This document shows, piece after piece, positions 22,030-34,310 of a stretch of 64,000 bases of DNA. This stretch comes from Gnetum montanum (lineage: Eukaryota > Streptophyta > Gnetopsida > Gnetales > Gnetaceae), in NCBI GenBank assembly GCA_015680685.1, contig MNCI01003613.1:652627-716626 (forward strand), in the 5' to 3' direction. The notes under the pieces were generated by a model. It searched no databases, had not been told where the DNA came from, and saw only the letters and a list, made by a program, of their open reading frames with translations. Every line of letters begins with the position of its first letter. Positions within the stretch are counted from its first letter, which is position 1. The position numbers and the translations under genes are program-made.

Positions 22030-22468
22030 TTTTGATTTGATGTTTTTCTTGTTAAAATGATTATGTATACGATCTATGTATCGTGTGGGGAACATTGTAC
22101 TAATTTGTAATTTGACTTTGATACATTTATACAATTTTTTTTTCGGTTGAGTTTTCTGTTATTCATTTTTTTGTTTGAATTTTGATTTTGTTTGAACATT
22201 GATAAGCATAGATTTAAAGTGAAAATATTTTTTTTTCTTTTGGCTGTTTAAATGTAAACACGATGCAACAGTGTAAAATGTTTTTGTTCATTTTGTAATT
22301 TATGTGTAATGCACAAAGTAGGAATGCAAGTAGGAATGTAATTGTAATTGAAGCATAATCGTGTAAAAGGGGAATGTGAAGGAAAACTGTAACTGATAAC
22401 GCAACAATGTAGGTGTAAATTCGAACTATGAACTTGAATTGAGAGAAAACAAATGTAAGAAAATGCTC

Positions 22469-22715
22469 TAGTTTAAGGCAATCTTGTGCCATGCACATAT
22501 GTGTGTCAGTTTAAAGTCATGACGGACTGTAATCTTGATGTTCTAGTTTAAGGCAATTTCAAGCCCCATGCACTAGCTTAAGGCCATTTCGAGCCATGCA
22601 TAAACAAGGGAAGTTTCAAGTGATACTGGTAGGTTTCTTGACAAATCAGCCATTTCTGTCTGTGGCTAGTTTTATGTCGTTGCAGACATGTGGTAGTTTA
22701 ACATCATTTTGGACA
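22469..22715 (-). repeat. Stem-loop repeat array of element 2, about 6 units
   Basis: Minus-strand units include GGCA-CAAGAT-TGCC-TTAAACTAG and GTC-CGTCAT-GAC-TTTAAACTG. Position and structure match the array at 7565-7848 of element 1. Confidence 0.82.
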
Positions 22716-22726
22716 ATGAATGTAGC

Positions 22727-25700
22727 TTATTGGTTTAGTAATTTTTTGAGTTTTCTTAATTTAACATTAGGAGTGGCATTAATAGGTATGATCCTGTACT
22801 CAGTGTCCCCTTTGCTGATCACGTTGAACAGTAATTCAGCCCAAGGGACGTCTGATGGAACAAGCTCTATGTTGGTGTCTTCTAGTGTTTTCGTATGTTC
22901 AGTAGTTTCAATGTTTGTTGTAGTTTCTAGGTTAGGCGGTATATGTACAGTTTCAGGTTCAGGTGTTTCTGTGTTAGGAAAAGTTTCTTTTACGTCTGAT
23001 GGATCATTGTCTATTGGTCGTGTGCAACTTTGTTTTTGCTTTGTCTAATCCTGTTTAGGTTCTTCAAACTTAACCTCCGAGCCTTGGTTTGTATCTATAT
23101 GTGACAAGATGGTAGGTGTAGTAGCCTCCCCATGTATAATGATTTCACCACCTTCATAAGGTAGGTGGATCTCTTTGTGTATAGGGGAAGAGACTGCTTT
23201 GAGTTGGGCCAACCAGGGTCTTCCTAATATTAAATTAAACCCTGGCATTTCATCAATGACAACAAAGTTAGTAGATGTGGGGAATTGATCCCCTGATATA
23301 AAGTCCAAAGTTATGGTGCCTTTTACTACTATGCGTGATCCACTAAACAATTTTAAACATGTGGTGGAGGTCAGTCTAATTAGTTCTATAAGCCCTAATT
23401 GTTCAATAATGGGATAGGGTACTACATTTGTGGTGTCTCCGTCATCTACATGCACTTGATGTATTTTGAATTGGTTTACTTGTATCGTTATGAACATAGG
23501 TGCAGTTGTTACTTCTCCTATTTTCTCATCAATTTTGATGTTGTTAGTGTGGAAGCCTAGTGATTTAGAAGTTGATCCTTGAGGCAAATACATTACCACA
23601 TGAATAGAAGGTTCATTTGGAGGTAAGTCTTCGCTTACTAGGATTCATGTCAACATGCGTACTAGGGCTTCACGATGAGTTTGAGAAGTTAACATCAAAT
23701 CATATAGGCTTAATGAAGTGTTTTTCTGTTTAAGTGCCTGTGTAACCTGTGTTAGGGCTATTTCTAAATCTTTATCATTAGGTGCATGTTTGTTAGTGGT
23801 TACTTGGTCCATCATGCCCAATAGTTTTATCTCATGTGTAGCTGGTTTGACATTTTCTTCCATAACCATTGATTTGGATGCATCATGTATTATTGATGAT
23901 TCTCCCTTATAGCTCATGTTTGGTTCATTATTAGATGATGTCATGGGTACTGCACTTAATGGAGTAGGCTTGGGGAGTCCTAAGGCAAGCTATTGATGTT
24001 CTTTCTCCAATCGTTCCCATGTGAGCTTGTCTGCTAAGCGTTCCCGCATGTGGCGCAGGGGAAGATTTGGTTTCTAAACATCAGGTTGCTTTGAAACCTT
24101 TATGACGTATGGAGTAGGACAGGGTTGTGATCGGGTGGTTGAAGGTGGTTGAGTGTCAGGTTGTTGAGTGTTAGGCTACCTAGGCACCCTGATAACGTAT
24201 GGGGTACGTTAATTTTGTGTTTGCATAATGGAAGGTTGGTGGTTATCAGGATGTTCAGGTATCTTGACAACATATGGCGTTGGTCTTGTTGGGGGTTGCA
24301 CCTTCATAGTTGCAACTATGGGTGGCACCTGAACTACATAGGGAGTGAGCTGGGTTAGAGGTTGTGTGTTTGAGGTTTTAGCAGTAGGAGGTACATGCAC
24401 CACGTATGGTTTATCTTGTGGTGGTATGGTAGAGGTTGCCACTGTGGGGGGTATTCGGATGACATATGGTCTTTGCGGGGTAGGCGGGTTATATTGAGGG
24501 TATGATGATTGAGGTGTGGGTGTTTGTGCAGTAGAAGGAATATGAATTGTGAAGGGTCTCTTAGGTGTTTTTTGTTCATTATCTAAATAAATGGTGTTAA
24601 TCCTAGGTGCTTCTTGTTCATTATCTAAGTAGATAGTGTTAATTACATATGGTGCTTCCATAGTATTTAGTGGGTTCTTATATACGCCCATGGATTGGTT
24701 TTGCGGTTGGACTGGGTTGGACTCATCGAAAGTTATTTCGCCCCTATCTATCATTCATTGGATGTCTTGTTTCAGGGCAAAACAAAAATTAGTACCATGC
24801 CCATTACATTGATGGTACTTGCAAAACCTATCGAGTCTAAAGCCTTTTGGGATAGGAGGCTCATTAGGTGTGGTCAAGCTTGGATTCTTGACCAATTCAC
24901 AGAATCGATCATGTCTTTGAATAGCTGTAGGAGACATCTACTTGTGTTTCATCATTCCGTCATTCAAAATTTGGTCAAATAGTTGAGAAGGCTTTGCAGG
25001 CAGTGGTGTGTATTGAGAGGGATATTTCCTCTCAAAGTGTTGGGCATGACCTGTTGTAGCAGTTTGCAATGTAGAAGGTTTGAGTGCAATAGTGGAAGCT
25101 GGTCTAGCATAGTTAGTAGGGGTTGTAGGTAGTTTGTCTTGTTGTCTTGTACTCGTTTGTTGTGTTTCTGCTACTGCTGCTATAGTTGCCTTAGCCTTTT
25201 CTTTGCCTTTCTTATTATGTTGGTTTCTAAAGGCTAAATAGGCTGGATCATGATTGTTTTACGCAGCTTCTTCAATATTCTTTATTTGTACAAATGTTTG
25301 GCTAAGAGTGCATGCGTTAAGATAGTATAGTTTGGACTTTACAAAATCATTAACAATCCCCTTTAGAATAGTGAGGAGGTAAGTCTCCGAGATTGGCTCA
25401 TGGAGCTCATTGAGGGCAGCACTCCACCTTTGAATAAATTTTTGAATAGGTTCAAGCAGTGCTTGCTTGACCTGTATGAGGCTATCAAGTGTTGCTTCAG
25501 GCTTCAAGTTATACCTGAACCTAGTAATGAACTTGTGTAATAAATATTCCAAAGAAGCTATGGAGTTTCAGGGCAAAGCCCAATACCAGTCAAGTACTCT
25601 CCCTGTGAGGGACATGGGGAATACTCGCAAGATGGCATGTGGCCATGCTTGAAGCAACATGCACTCTAGTCTAAACATTACAAGATGGGCGTTGGGGTCT

Positions 25701-27010
25701 GTTTCCCCATTGTATTTGGTTAACGTGGATAGGAAAACACCTTTAGGTAATGTTAAAGGTGGAATTGAAGAGTTGATAGGGTCATCTTGATAGAAATCTA
25801 CTATCTTAAGCTCTTCATTGGTAGCTGTTTTGAGGCGCTTGACTTCATCAGTTAGCTCTTACATCAGCTTTTTGGCTTCAGCCCAGTCTTGGACACTAGG
25901 CAAGATAGTAGATTGATTATGTTGTGTTGTATACAAGTTAGATTGTTGCACAGTGGGCTGGAAAGAGGAGAGTTGAGTGGTTGGAGGTTGTGCTTGTGGA
26001 GTATTCATGGTAGGTGCTACTAAGGGTAGCATACTGTAAGGAAAGGATTGTTGTTGTTGTTGTTACTGTATTTGAGGGATATTCATGGATGGAATTGTAG
26101 GAGGTGGTATGTTGTAGTGAGGGGGTTGATGCAGTTGCATACTGGTCATAGCCCACTGCCCAGTCATATTTTGTGGGGGAACACCTTGAACTTGTTGAGT
26201 TGAAGTGGTGAAGGGTGCCTCTTGAGTTTGGATCCGTGGTATATAGTGCGTGGATGTAGAAGCTGGTATCACATACGACATCCCGATCACTCGGGGTGGG
26301 AAAGTTACTCCCACATTAGTTTGAGGGGGGTGTTGTTGGGGTTGTATTTGTAAGAAAGGGGGTGATGTGGTAATGGGAGGAATAGTGGTGATGGGTATAT
26401 TGAATTGGATATCGATCACTGGGAGAGTGGGAATAAGAGTGAATGGTTCCTATTGAGGCACATGTGCTTGAGTGGTTTTAAATGAATGGAGAGACATAGT
26501 ATCCCCCATGAAGGGATGAAATAATGGGTTTGCGTAAGTGTGCAGACTGAGAGTATGGTATGAATCCTCATGTTCAAACTATGTTGCAAAGTCATCCTCC
26601 TCTTCTAATTGAGGATTTACTATGGATTGGTCTTGAGATTGACTTTTTACCAGGAGGAGCTATGAAATGAGCTCAGAGTAGTGCTCAGGAAGGAGGATGA
26701 TGTCATATGGGGAGGGGATGAACTCATGTCCTCCCTTATGAACCAATTCATATTGTTTCTTGGCCTCCAGTTTAGTTTGATCTACTACCAAGCCGGCTTG
26801 GATCTTCACACATATGAAGTTATACTATTCTTGTGTTATGACATTGAATGATGGATTCTTTTCTTGCATTCTAAGAGATCGACGAAGTCCTCCCAGGGGA
26901 TTAACCTCACTGTGGGCCCCTATAGGTTGCATAATGAGTATCGGCATCGTCGTGGGGCCAACAATATCCAAAATGGACTTGGTTGAAACATTGGTGTTGG
27001 CAATATTCAT
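22727..27010 (-). pseudogene. gag-pro: Gag-protease of element 2
   Basis: The start MNIANTNVSTK (27010) and the C-terminal end near KLKKLLNQ (stop at 22727) match element 1. The gag core contains LLHKFITRFRYNLKPEATL (25545-25490), the knuckle CKYHQCNGHGTNFC follows (about 24830), then a linker with at least six PYVV-type modules (24560-24100). Protease has VHVDDGDTTNVV (about 23455) and LGRPWL (about 23220). More than ten nonsense codons and several frameshifts are visible. Nonsense positions often differ from those of element 1, so the two copies decayed independently. Confidence 0.85.
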
Positions 27011-27279
27011 GATGAAAAGGTCGTAAGTGTAACTAGGTGGATGGGAGACAATGTCAAGGTGTACAGGTGAGGATATGGCCAAATATGAAATAGGTATACT
27101 TATCAGCGTACACTTAAGTTGGAAGCATGCAGCCTGTTTACACAGCGTATGGACTGGGTCCCAGCGTACAGGCTTCAACAACCAGTGTATAGAAACTGGT
27201 CACAGTGTGTAAACTGAGGTCATGGCATGCAGACTGTAACTGTCAGCGTAAAGCCAGAGTGGTCAACATGTTGCAAGTG

Positions 27280-27490
27280 GTTATAGAGTGTAGACAGGGT
27301 CTACAGCGTGCAGGTATGTTGGGCAGTGTGTAGACAGGGTCTACAGCATGCAGGTATGTTGGGCAATGTGTAGACAGGGTCTACAACATGCATGTACATT
27401 GAGCAGTCTGTAGACAGGGTCTAGAACGTGCAGGTATGTTGGGCAGCATGTAGACAGGGTCTAAAGCATGCAGGTACCTTGGGTAGCGTG
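27280..27490 (-). repeat. Tandem leader repeats of element 2
   Basis: Four to five copies of a roughly 50-60 bp unit containing GTGTAGACAGGGTCTACAGC and GCAGGTATGTTGGGCAG. Each unit holds a small palindrome, GTAGAC..GTCTAC. It lies in the 5' leader between primer site and gag. Confidence 0.85.
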
Positions 27491-27642
27491 TAGACGTTGA
27501 GAATGCTGTAGAATGAGACAGATATTTGAGAGGAAAAAATTAGATTTAATGTTGATGTAATGTAAATCTAAGAAAACCAGGTGGTAGATCAGAGGCATAG
27601 GGGGTAGGTGCATGAGATCAGGGTAGATTTAAACAGTTTCAT

Positions 27643-27661
27643 GGCCCTCCTTCTAGCACCA
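27643..27661 (-). other. Primer-binding site of element 2
   Basis: TGGTGCTAGAAGGAGGGCC on the minus strand, five bases after the LTR end CAGTACA. It has the expected TGG start and is the best-preserved copy in the window. Confidence 0.75.
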
Positions 27662-27666
27662 TTTTC

Positions 27667-28982
27667 TGTACTGTCTGAAATCGTTGATGCAAGGCTGGAA
27701 TGAAACAAACACCGAGAGATCTACAGATAGGCACAGAAGACTCTACCTTCACTTGAGGGTGAGCTAGAACTAACGAAGGTAGAGTACCTTGGGTGGTCCA
27801 CATGCGGATCAGACAAGGATTTTCCCAAACATATGCCAATGTGCAATGCGTTGGGTTATATGTAAACAACGTAATAAGCGTGAACCAAAACATAAATGTG
27901 CAGGGATGTAAAAAAGAGGTAAACAAGAATGAACAAAAACTATAGCAAATCTTAGCCAAAAATGTAGCAATATTATTGCATGATGAAAATTACAATGCAC
28001 CGGTCTAAACGCGGTTGTGGATCTGGCACAAGGTGGACAAAGAGCCCCAGTGGATGCAGAGGGGTGATGGTATGCTGGTTTAGACTACAGGCACAACATG
28101 GAGGCTATATGCTTAGTGTGCAGGGTCCAAGTCCAATGTACAGGATGGGTGTTCTAGATGTTCATAGCACCAATTGCCCAAATTTTTGCCAAGATTCTTT
28201 TAATTTTTCGAACCCTGATCTAGTCAAAAATCTGGGTTTTTTACAAGTTTGGGCATTAAATTCAGATATGAGAGGGGATGATTGGCTATGGGACACTATA
28301 ATTTTAGATCGGGTTACATGTGGAGCATCAACCGAGTGCAGCAGAATGAAATTTTACAAGTGTACAGCGTGAACCATGCTAGTGTGTACACACTGGGCGT
28401 ATAGACTCCGCACGCTAGACAGCGTATGGGTAAGCACGAAGAATTTTTAAGCAAATTTTGAACTGTGAAGCTAGTTTTCAGGATGGATTTGGATGCCTGA
28501 TGTCCTGAGGAAGCTGCCTATCGATTTTGGGCTCATTTAACCTTGATTTGATAGGGTTTTAGGAGGCTCCAAAAGTGTACATGTTGGGCATGAAAGTGCA
28601 ACTTTTCCAAGTCACAAATTGATTTTTGGGAGCCTAAGATGATGTTTGATAGTTTCCCTACCTCTGGGAGTTGATTGCCTATGAAAATCATGCTCTGAGT
28701 GTTTGTTTTGGTCTGCCTATGATGGTACATGCTGGGCGTGCGAGCCAGCGTGTAGGCATGAAAACCCATTATTTGGAGCCCAAAAGTTGAATTTCAGGTA
28801 CCTGAGAGCTATTGGGGACCCTTAGGAAGGTCCTTGGGGGTCCAAACGCTCAATTCTGACATGTTTTGACTCATTTTTGGGGCTCAAAAGTTGTTGCATG
28901 TTGAGTTGTACGCTGGGCGTGCAGGCCTGTGTGCATGAAGTATACTTAGTCAAAACTAAGTGTTTTGAGTTTGAAACCTGCA
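27667..28982 (-). mobile_element. 5' LTR of element 2 (about 1.3 kb)
   Basis: Aligned to the element 1 LTR: shared GAGTACCTTGGGTGGTC (plus, about 27783), GGATCAGACAAGGATTT (about 27805), TGCACCGGTCTAA (about 27994) and the outer ACTTAGTCAAAACTAAGTG. The GCGTATACGC palindromes are mostly decayed to GTGTAC- or GCGTAT-like forms. The outer end is placed by the shared TGCA start. Confidence 0.7.
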
Positions 28983-29520
28983 TTTCTTGTTGCCAGATTT
29001 TGATGTAGTCTCCAATTAATCTTAGGGAACTCTTTCTTGTTCAATTGTTGCTCCATTTGATGCTTTTTTTTAGGCTTTCAAGCTTGGTCATGCTGGGGAC
29101 CAACATGACTTAGCTCAATTTCTGCTACAAGTGTTAGCCAAACTTTTTGTGGTATTTCAAGAAGGATGGAGAGAAGAGAATGGAATGGAATCCCAAGAAC
29201 AAGGTGGTGTACAACCCCTTGTGTGTTTCATGGTTAATGTGACTTAGCAGATCCCATTCCAAGTCCAACCTCAAACAAACCACATCCAGTGACTTTGCAT
29301 TAATGCATTCGGCCAATCCATCCCCTTGAAGTAACGAGAATGCCTTCACCCAAGCTGCCACTACCATTCCGATGAAACAAAGGAGGAGAGAATGGGAAGT
29401 GAGAAGGGCCTTAGTTAGAGGGAACATTTTTATTTTAGTTCCATAACTAGTGCTTGTAGCCCAAATGACTATTTTGTCTAAGGGGTGTGCTTTGAATTAT
29501 CACGCAAGAAAGATCATGGA
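28983..29520. other. Unassigned stretch between element 2 and element D
   Basis: No recognisable domain. A 97-codon minus-strand ORF (29134-29427) has no motif I recognise. The Athila 5' LTR expected before the D gag is absent. At 29479-29499 lies a 21-base match on the opposite strand to 35297-35317. Confidence 0.4.
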
Positions 29521-31530
29521 AAAGGGAAAGATAAACATGAAAATTGGGGTCATCATTAGAGCAGAGGAGGAGATCGACACCAGAGTGGTGGTAGTTCTCC
29601 TTCCTCTTCTCCATCTTCTTGTTCCATCTTGTATTCACCAAGTTCTAACTCTGATCGCAACTATAGTAGGAAGGATCAAGGTGATGGCAATTGAAAAGAC
29701 TAACAGGGACAACATGAGGAAAAGCATGACCAATCATGCAAGTCTCTTTGTCAAGAAAGGAGAGGCAGCCGAAATTTCCATAGATGTCATGGCCAACAAC
29801 AGGACTATGACTTGGATGAACTACTACTAGCTACTCAAAGCATGCTTAACATAGCCGAGGTAGTTCAAATACCCAGTAGGCACTTGAAAGATAGTTAGAT
29901 CAAGTGCCTTGACATGAACAATATCCCAAAATTTGAAGGGGGATATAATTTTGATCCATAGAATTAATTGTAAGCATTTCATGATGCTTGCACCCTACAG
30001 AATATAGATAATGATTGGAAAAAAATTAAGCTATTCCCCTGAACACTCATTAAGGAAGTGGAAAGTTGGTACTAGTCTTTGGAACTAGAATCAATATGAC
30101 GATGGAGCATGATGCTGGAAATTTTCAATGGTAAATACCAAACCTACTCCAGAGTGGCTAATCTGAGATGATAGATTCAAGGGTGGAAATAGGATCATCA
30201 TGAACCCTTGGATGTAGCCATGGGCAAATGTTACTTAATTTTATACTAATGCCCTAGTCATGGCTACTCTTGGTGGGAATAGCTCTGCCATATCATAGAT
30301 GGGATTTGCTTTGAAACAAGAAAGACCCTAGGCATTTATGCTCAGGGATGGCTATCTAAATTGAGGGCCCATCAACTACAGTGTCTCATTGAGAATGTGG
30401 CCAAAGAGGAAGGGGAATTAAGGAAAAAAGAAAGTGTAGAAGAGTATACTCGGGACCATTCCATCAAAAAGAAGGAAGTCCAATTTTGTGAAGAGGAAGA
30501 ATCACCACTGGATGTAGTGGTGAACCAAAAAACCTTTCCCATAAAAATTTTTCCTCTAAAATTTTGGCCAAGGTTAACAAGATGTGGGATTATTTGGATG
30601 AAAGGTTCCAAAGTGTCCTAATAATCATAGAGAAATCCAAAGAGCGAAGTAATGAGTGAGATCGGATAAGAGAAGAGAAGCTAAACATGCCTACCATAAA
30701 GGTAAGGGCAAAGTTACTATGGCAAAATGGGTTGCAAACTTTGACACAAAGGAGGATGATGGTTATGACATATGCTAGTACAAATATCCTAAGGGGTGTT
30801 ACCCAGTGGTGTCACATTTACAAGAGTATGGGATGTATGCGTTGAATCCTCATTTCGAAAAAAGGAAAACACCCTAAAGATTGCCTTATCCACAAGGAAA
30901 TTCCAGGTAGTTCCACCAGCAACAAGGATATTATCTAAGTGGAGAACCACTACAACCCTATGAGTATTACCAGCAATGACAACATCTACAATCGTGGGGG
31001 ATGCCACCTCCAAGGTAGTAGTATCCTTACCGACAGCCAGATCCTTACGAGTACTACATTTAGCAACCAGTCTTCCCACGGGACTCTTATAGTCATGCAC
31101 CATTTCAAACTCATTACTACCCCTTGGAATACTTTCAAACACAATCTCCATCATCTAGGAGGGAAAATCTACATCTATACTATCCTCCGTCACCTTCTCC
31201 TACCATACCTACTCATCAATCCCTCACTCAGCTACCTCCTACTCCACTTATGTAGGGAGAGATACCACCACAGCCATAGCAACATAATGCCATGAGGGCT
31301 ATCAACTTATAGCTAGCTTCTTAGCTGAGTGGACCAGAATCAAAATCATGGAAACACCCTTTCTTCCAACCTAATATCCCAAACATACCTTCACATTCAA
31401 CTATGGCCAATGCCTTTGAACCTCCAATTGCCTCCATCATTCAACCCTTTGAGCCACCTTCAAGCCAAACACCCTCCAAAGTACAAACCAGTATGCCAAC
31501 ACACGTTATGATGGACTAGATAAAGGTAGG
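29521..31530 (+). pseudogene. gag: Gag of element D (Athila-like)
   Basis: Fragmented frames match the gag of element F: a Ser-rich segment (about 29580-29640), DLDELLLATQSMLNIAEVVQI (29812-29870), NIPKFEGGYNFD (about 29920), LQAFHDACTLQNID (29970) and a KYPKGCYPVVSHLQEYG segment near 30780 matching DHPKGKCPILSHLHEHW in F. Downstream the region is rich in Gln, Tyr and Pro. Many stops and frameshifts occur. Confidence 0.7.
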
Positions 31531-31546
31531 TCATTTTCCTCAGAAA

Positions 31547-34310
31547 TTGATTGATTCGGGAAGTCCCCTCATATACCTTCAAGTGGCAGAAAACGAGCCA
31601 TGCAAAGCTCTCTTGGATTCGAGGTCAAGTTTTAATTTGATTTCACACAATATGTACAAGAATTGGAACCTATCCCTGATGAAGAAAAGCAACATTTGGC
31701 TTGTGTTGGCAAACCAATTCATAACTATTCCCTTGGGATTGGTAGAAGATATCGTGACCACTGTTTGTGGGTGGTCCTATCCTACTAAGTTCTTGGTCAT
31801 CCAGGTTGATAATTATAAGGGGAATTTCTCAATCATAATGGGGAGAGCATGGTGGATGCACGATTGGGACTCCAAGACCTTTCCCTCGAAATTTCAAAAG
31901 AAAATTCTTTTAGAAGTATCGAGAAGAAGTGCATCCCATGCATCGCATACAGTGACTCCAAGTGCAACTATGTGTAGTAACTTTGGTCCGTTAAGTGGGC
32001 ATCCATTCAAGCATGTAGTCAATGTGTCAAAGAATCATAGATTCAACGATGTCTATACACAACAGCCATGAATCAAGAAGGCACCCAGTGGTTGACCGCT
32101 AACTCTAATAGCAGCACTCTATGCATGGAACCATCTAAGGGCTTTGTATGTGCCTATATAGAAAGCATGGATGAATTGGAAAATGTCCATTAACAAGTCT
32201 CTCCTATTGATGACAACGATGATTGGGGAAAGCTACGGATCCTTGAAAGCTTTTGATAAGAGCCCCTAGAATTGAAACTGTTATCAGCCAATCTAGAGTA
32301 TGCCTTCTTGTAGAATGAAAAGCTGGTAATCATCAATGACACTCTTGCTATTGAACAAAAGAAGAGACTGCTAAAGATGGTGAACAAATGGGTGGTTGCT
32401 TTTGCATGACCATATCCTGAACTGACTGGAGTTGACCCTAGGGTATGCTAACATCAAATCTATATCAACCCATCCATGAATCCATGACAATAGCTATAAA
32501 GATGATTGAACCCCAAGCTGAAGCAGATCGTTAAGGATGAGATTGAACAATTGCTGAAAGTAGGGTTCATCTATTCTGTTGCAGATAGCGAATGGATTAA
32601 CCCACTCGTTATAGTGCAAAAGAAGGGTGGTAAATGGAGAGTTTTTATAGATTTCCAACTACTGAATATGGCAACCTTCAAGGATCACTTTCCACTTCCA
32701 TTTGTGGATCAAGTGTTGGATACTATTATAGGGCATTGTTACTAGACTAGGGAATGTGAGTCTACATTCCAAACACTCAAAAAAAAACTTGTAGAGACTC
32801 CATTTCTATGGGAATCCAACTGGTCCAGACCATTTCACATCATGACAGATGCATCTAATTATGCATTGGGAGTCATGCTTACATAGTTGGATGACCAGCG
32901 ACATCCATATTACATCCACTATGCTAGCCAAATCATTGTGGGTGCTCAACTCAATTACACCACCACTGAAAAGGAATTGATAGTGGTGGTGTTCACCTTG
33001 GAAAATTTCCAACACTATGTGCTCGGATACAAGGTGTTTGTACATACTAACCACAATGCCATCTGGTTCCTTATGAACGAACCAATGGTAAGTCCTTGTA
33101 TCATACAGTGGCTTGTGATCCTTCAGGAATTTGATCTTACCATGTTTGACAAAAATGGAACTAATAATGTGGTTTCTGACCACTTATCTTGGTTATGATG
33201 GGATAGCATAGAGGAGGAGGAGCCACTCTCCTACCAATTTCTAGATAAAATCCTCTTCGCTAGTGCAATCACCAAGGAAACACCCATAGGATCAACTTGG
33301 TTTAGTGATATCCTTACTTATCTCTCAACACAAGATATGCCAAAGAAGTGGAATCATCGAAAGAAACAACAATTTCTTCATAGGACCAAGCACTTCATGG
33401 AAATCAACAAACACCTTTAGAAGGTGTGTGTGGATGGCTTGGTTTGATGGTGCATCCCTGATGAGGATAAACTATGTGTCCTTCAAGATGCTCATGAGGG
33501 CCCTTGTGGGGACCACTATGCTGGGTGATGCATGGTCATTAAAATCATGCTTGTAGGATATTACTGGCCTACACTTTTTAGAGATGCTCAATGGTACGTC
33601 TGCTCCTATGAACGCTATTAGAAAGATAGTGGGATGATAACACGAATGGAGGAACCTCAATAGTGGATCCAACCACTAGAACCCTTCGATATTAGGGGCA
33701 TTAACTTCATGGATCCCATCACACCCATGTTCAATAGAAAGGCATATATCATCATCATAGTATACTACTGTACGAAGTGGACAAAGGTGACAGCTGTCAC
33801 TGAGTGTTCCTCAACAACAACCGCACGATTTGTTCAACAACAATTTGTGAATAGGTTTGGGGTGCCACGTGCACTCATTTTAGATAATGGAACTCACTTT
33901 ACAAGTAATACTTTTTGTAAACTCATGTAGCACTTGGGGGTTGAAGATAAATTTACAATACCCTACCACCCCAAGCCAACGGGCAAGCCAAAGTCACAAA
34001 TAGGGTACAAAGATCCTAATTAGGACCATTAGCAAATATAGGAGGGATTGGAGCACAAAATTTAATGATGCCCTCTAGTCCTATCATTTGACATGGAAAC
34101 TTCCTATAGGCTACTCTCCTTATGAGTTAGTGTATGGGAAACTACCAAAACTTCCAATTTGGGTAGAACTCCGAACACTATCTACTACTAGTGACTTGTG
34201 TCTTGACTTATCACTAGCATAACGAGAATGACTTGTAGCCCTATCATCAAATGAAATATACAAGGCCTATAATAGAAAATGTCATGATCTTAGGATTCGA
34301 AAGATAACAT
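31547..34310 (+). pseudogene. pol: Pol of element D: protease, truncated RT, RNase H, integrase
   Basis: Protease: ALLDSRSSFNLIS (31610) in which the catalytic DSG has become DSR, then IIMGRAWW. RT: QLLKVGFIYSVADSEW (32545) to FPLPFVDQVLDTI (32690), then a deletion: the YxDD core is gone and the sequence jumps at about 32742 to the RNase H leader. RNase H: DASNYALGVML (32840), TTEKELIVVVF. Integrase: INFMDPI (33700), YCTKWTKV, LDNGTHF (33883), and a frameshifted NGQAKVTNR (about 33980) for the E position. Several stops are present. Confidence 0.85.

Larger units (their letters stand above)
18370..28982 (-). mobile_element. Element 2: Tat-like retrotransposon, 5' half
   Basis: Minus-strand order: 5' LTR (28982-27667), primer site, gag-protease (27010-22727), stem-loop array, antisense gene (plus, to 18370). 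The pol part is missing because element C interrupts the antisense gene at 18369/18370. It carries many more stops than element 1, consistent with an older insertion. Confidence 0.82.

Noticed and set aside
29134-29427. Possible host gene exon upstream of element D
   Set aside because: No splice sites, motif or homologue visible; codon pattern unremarkable.
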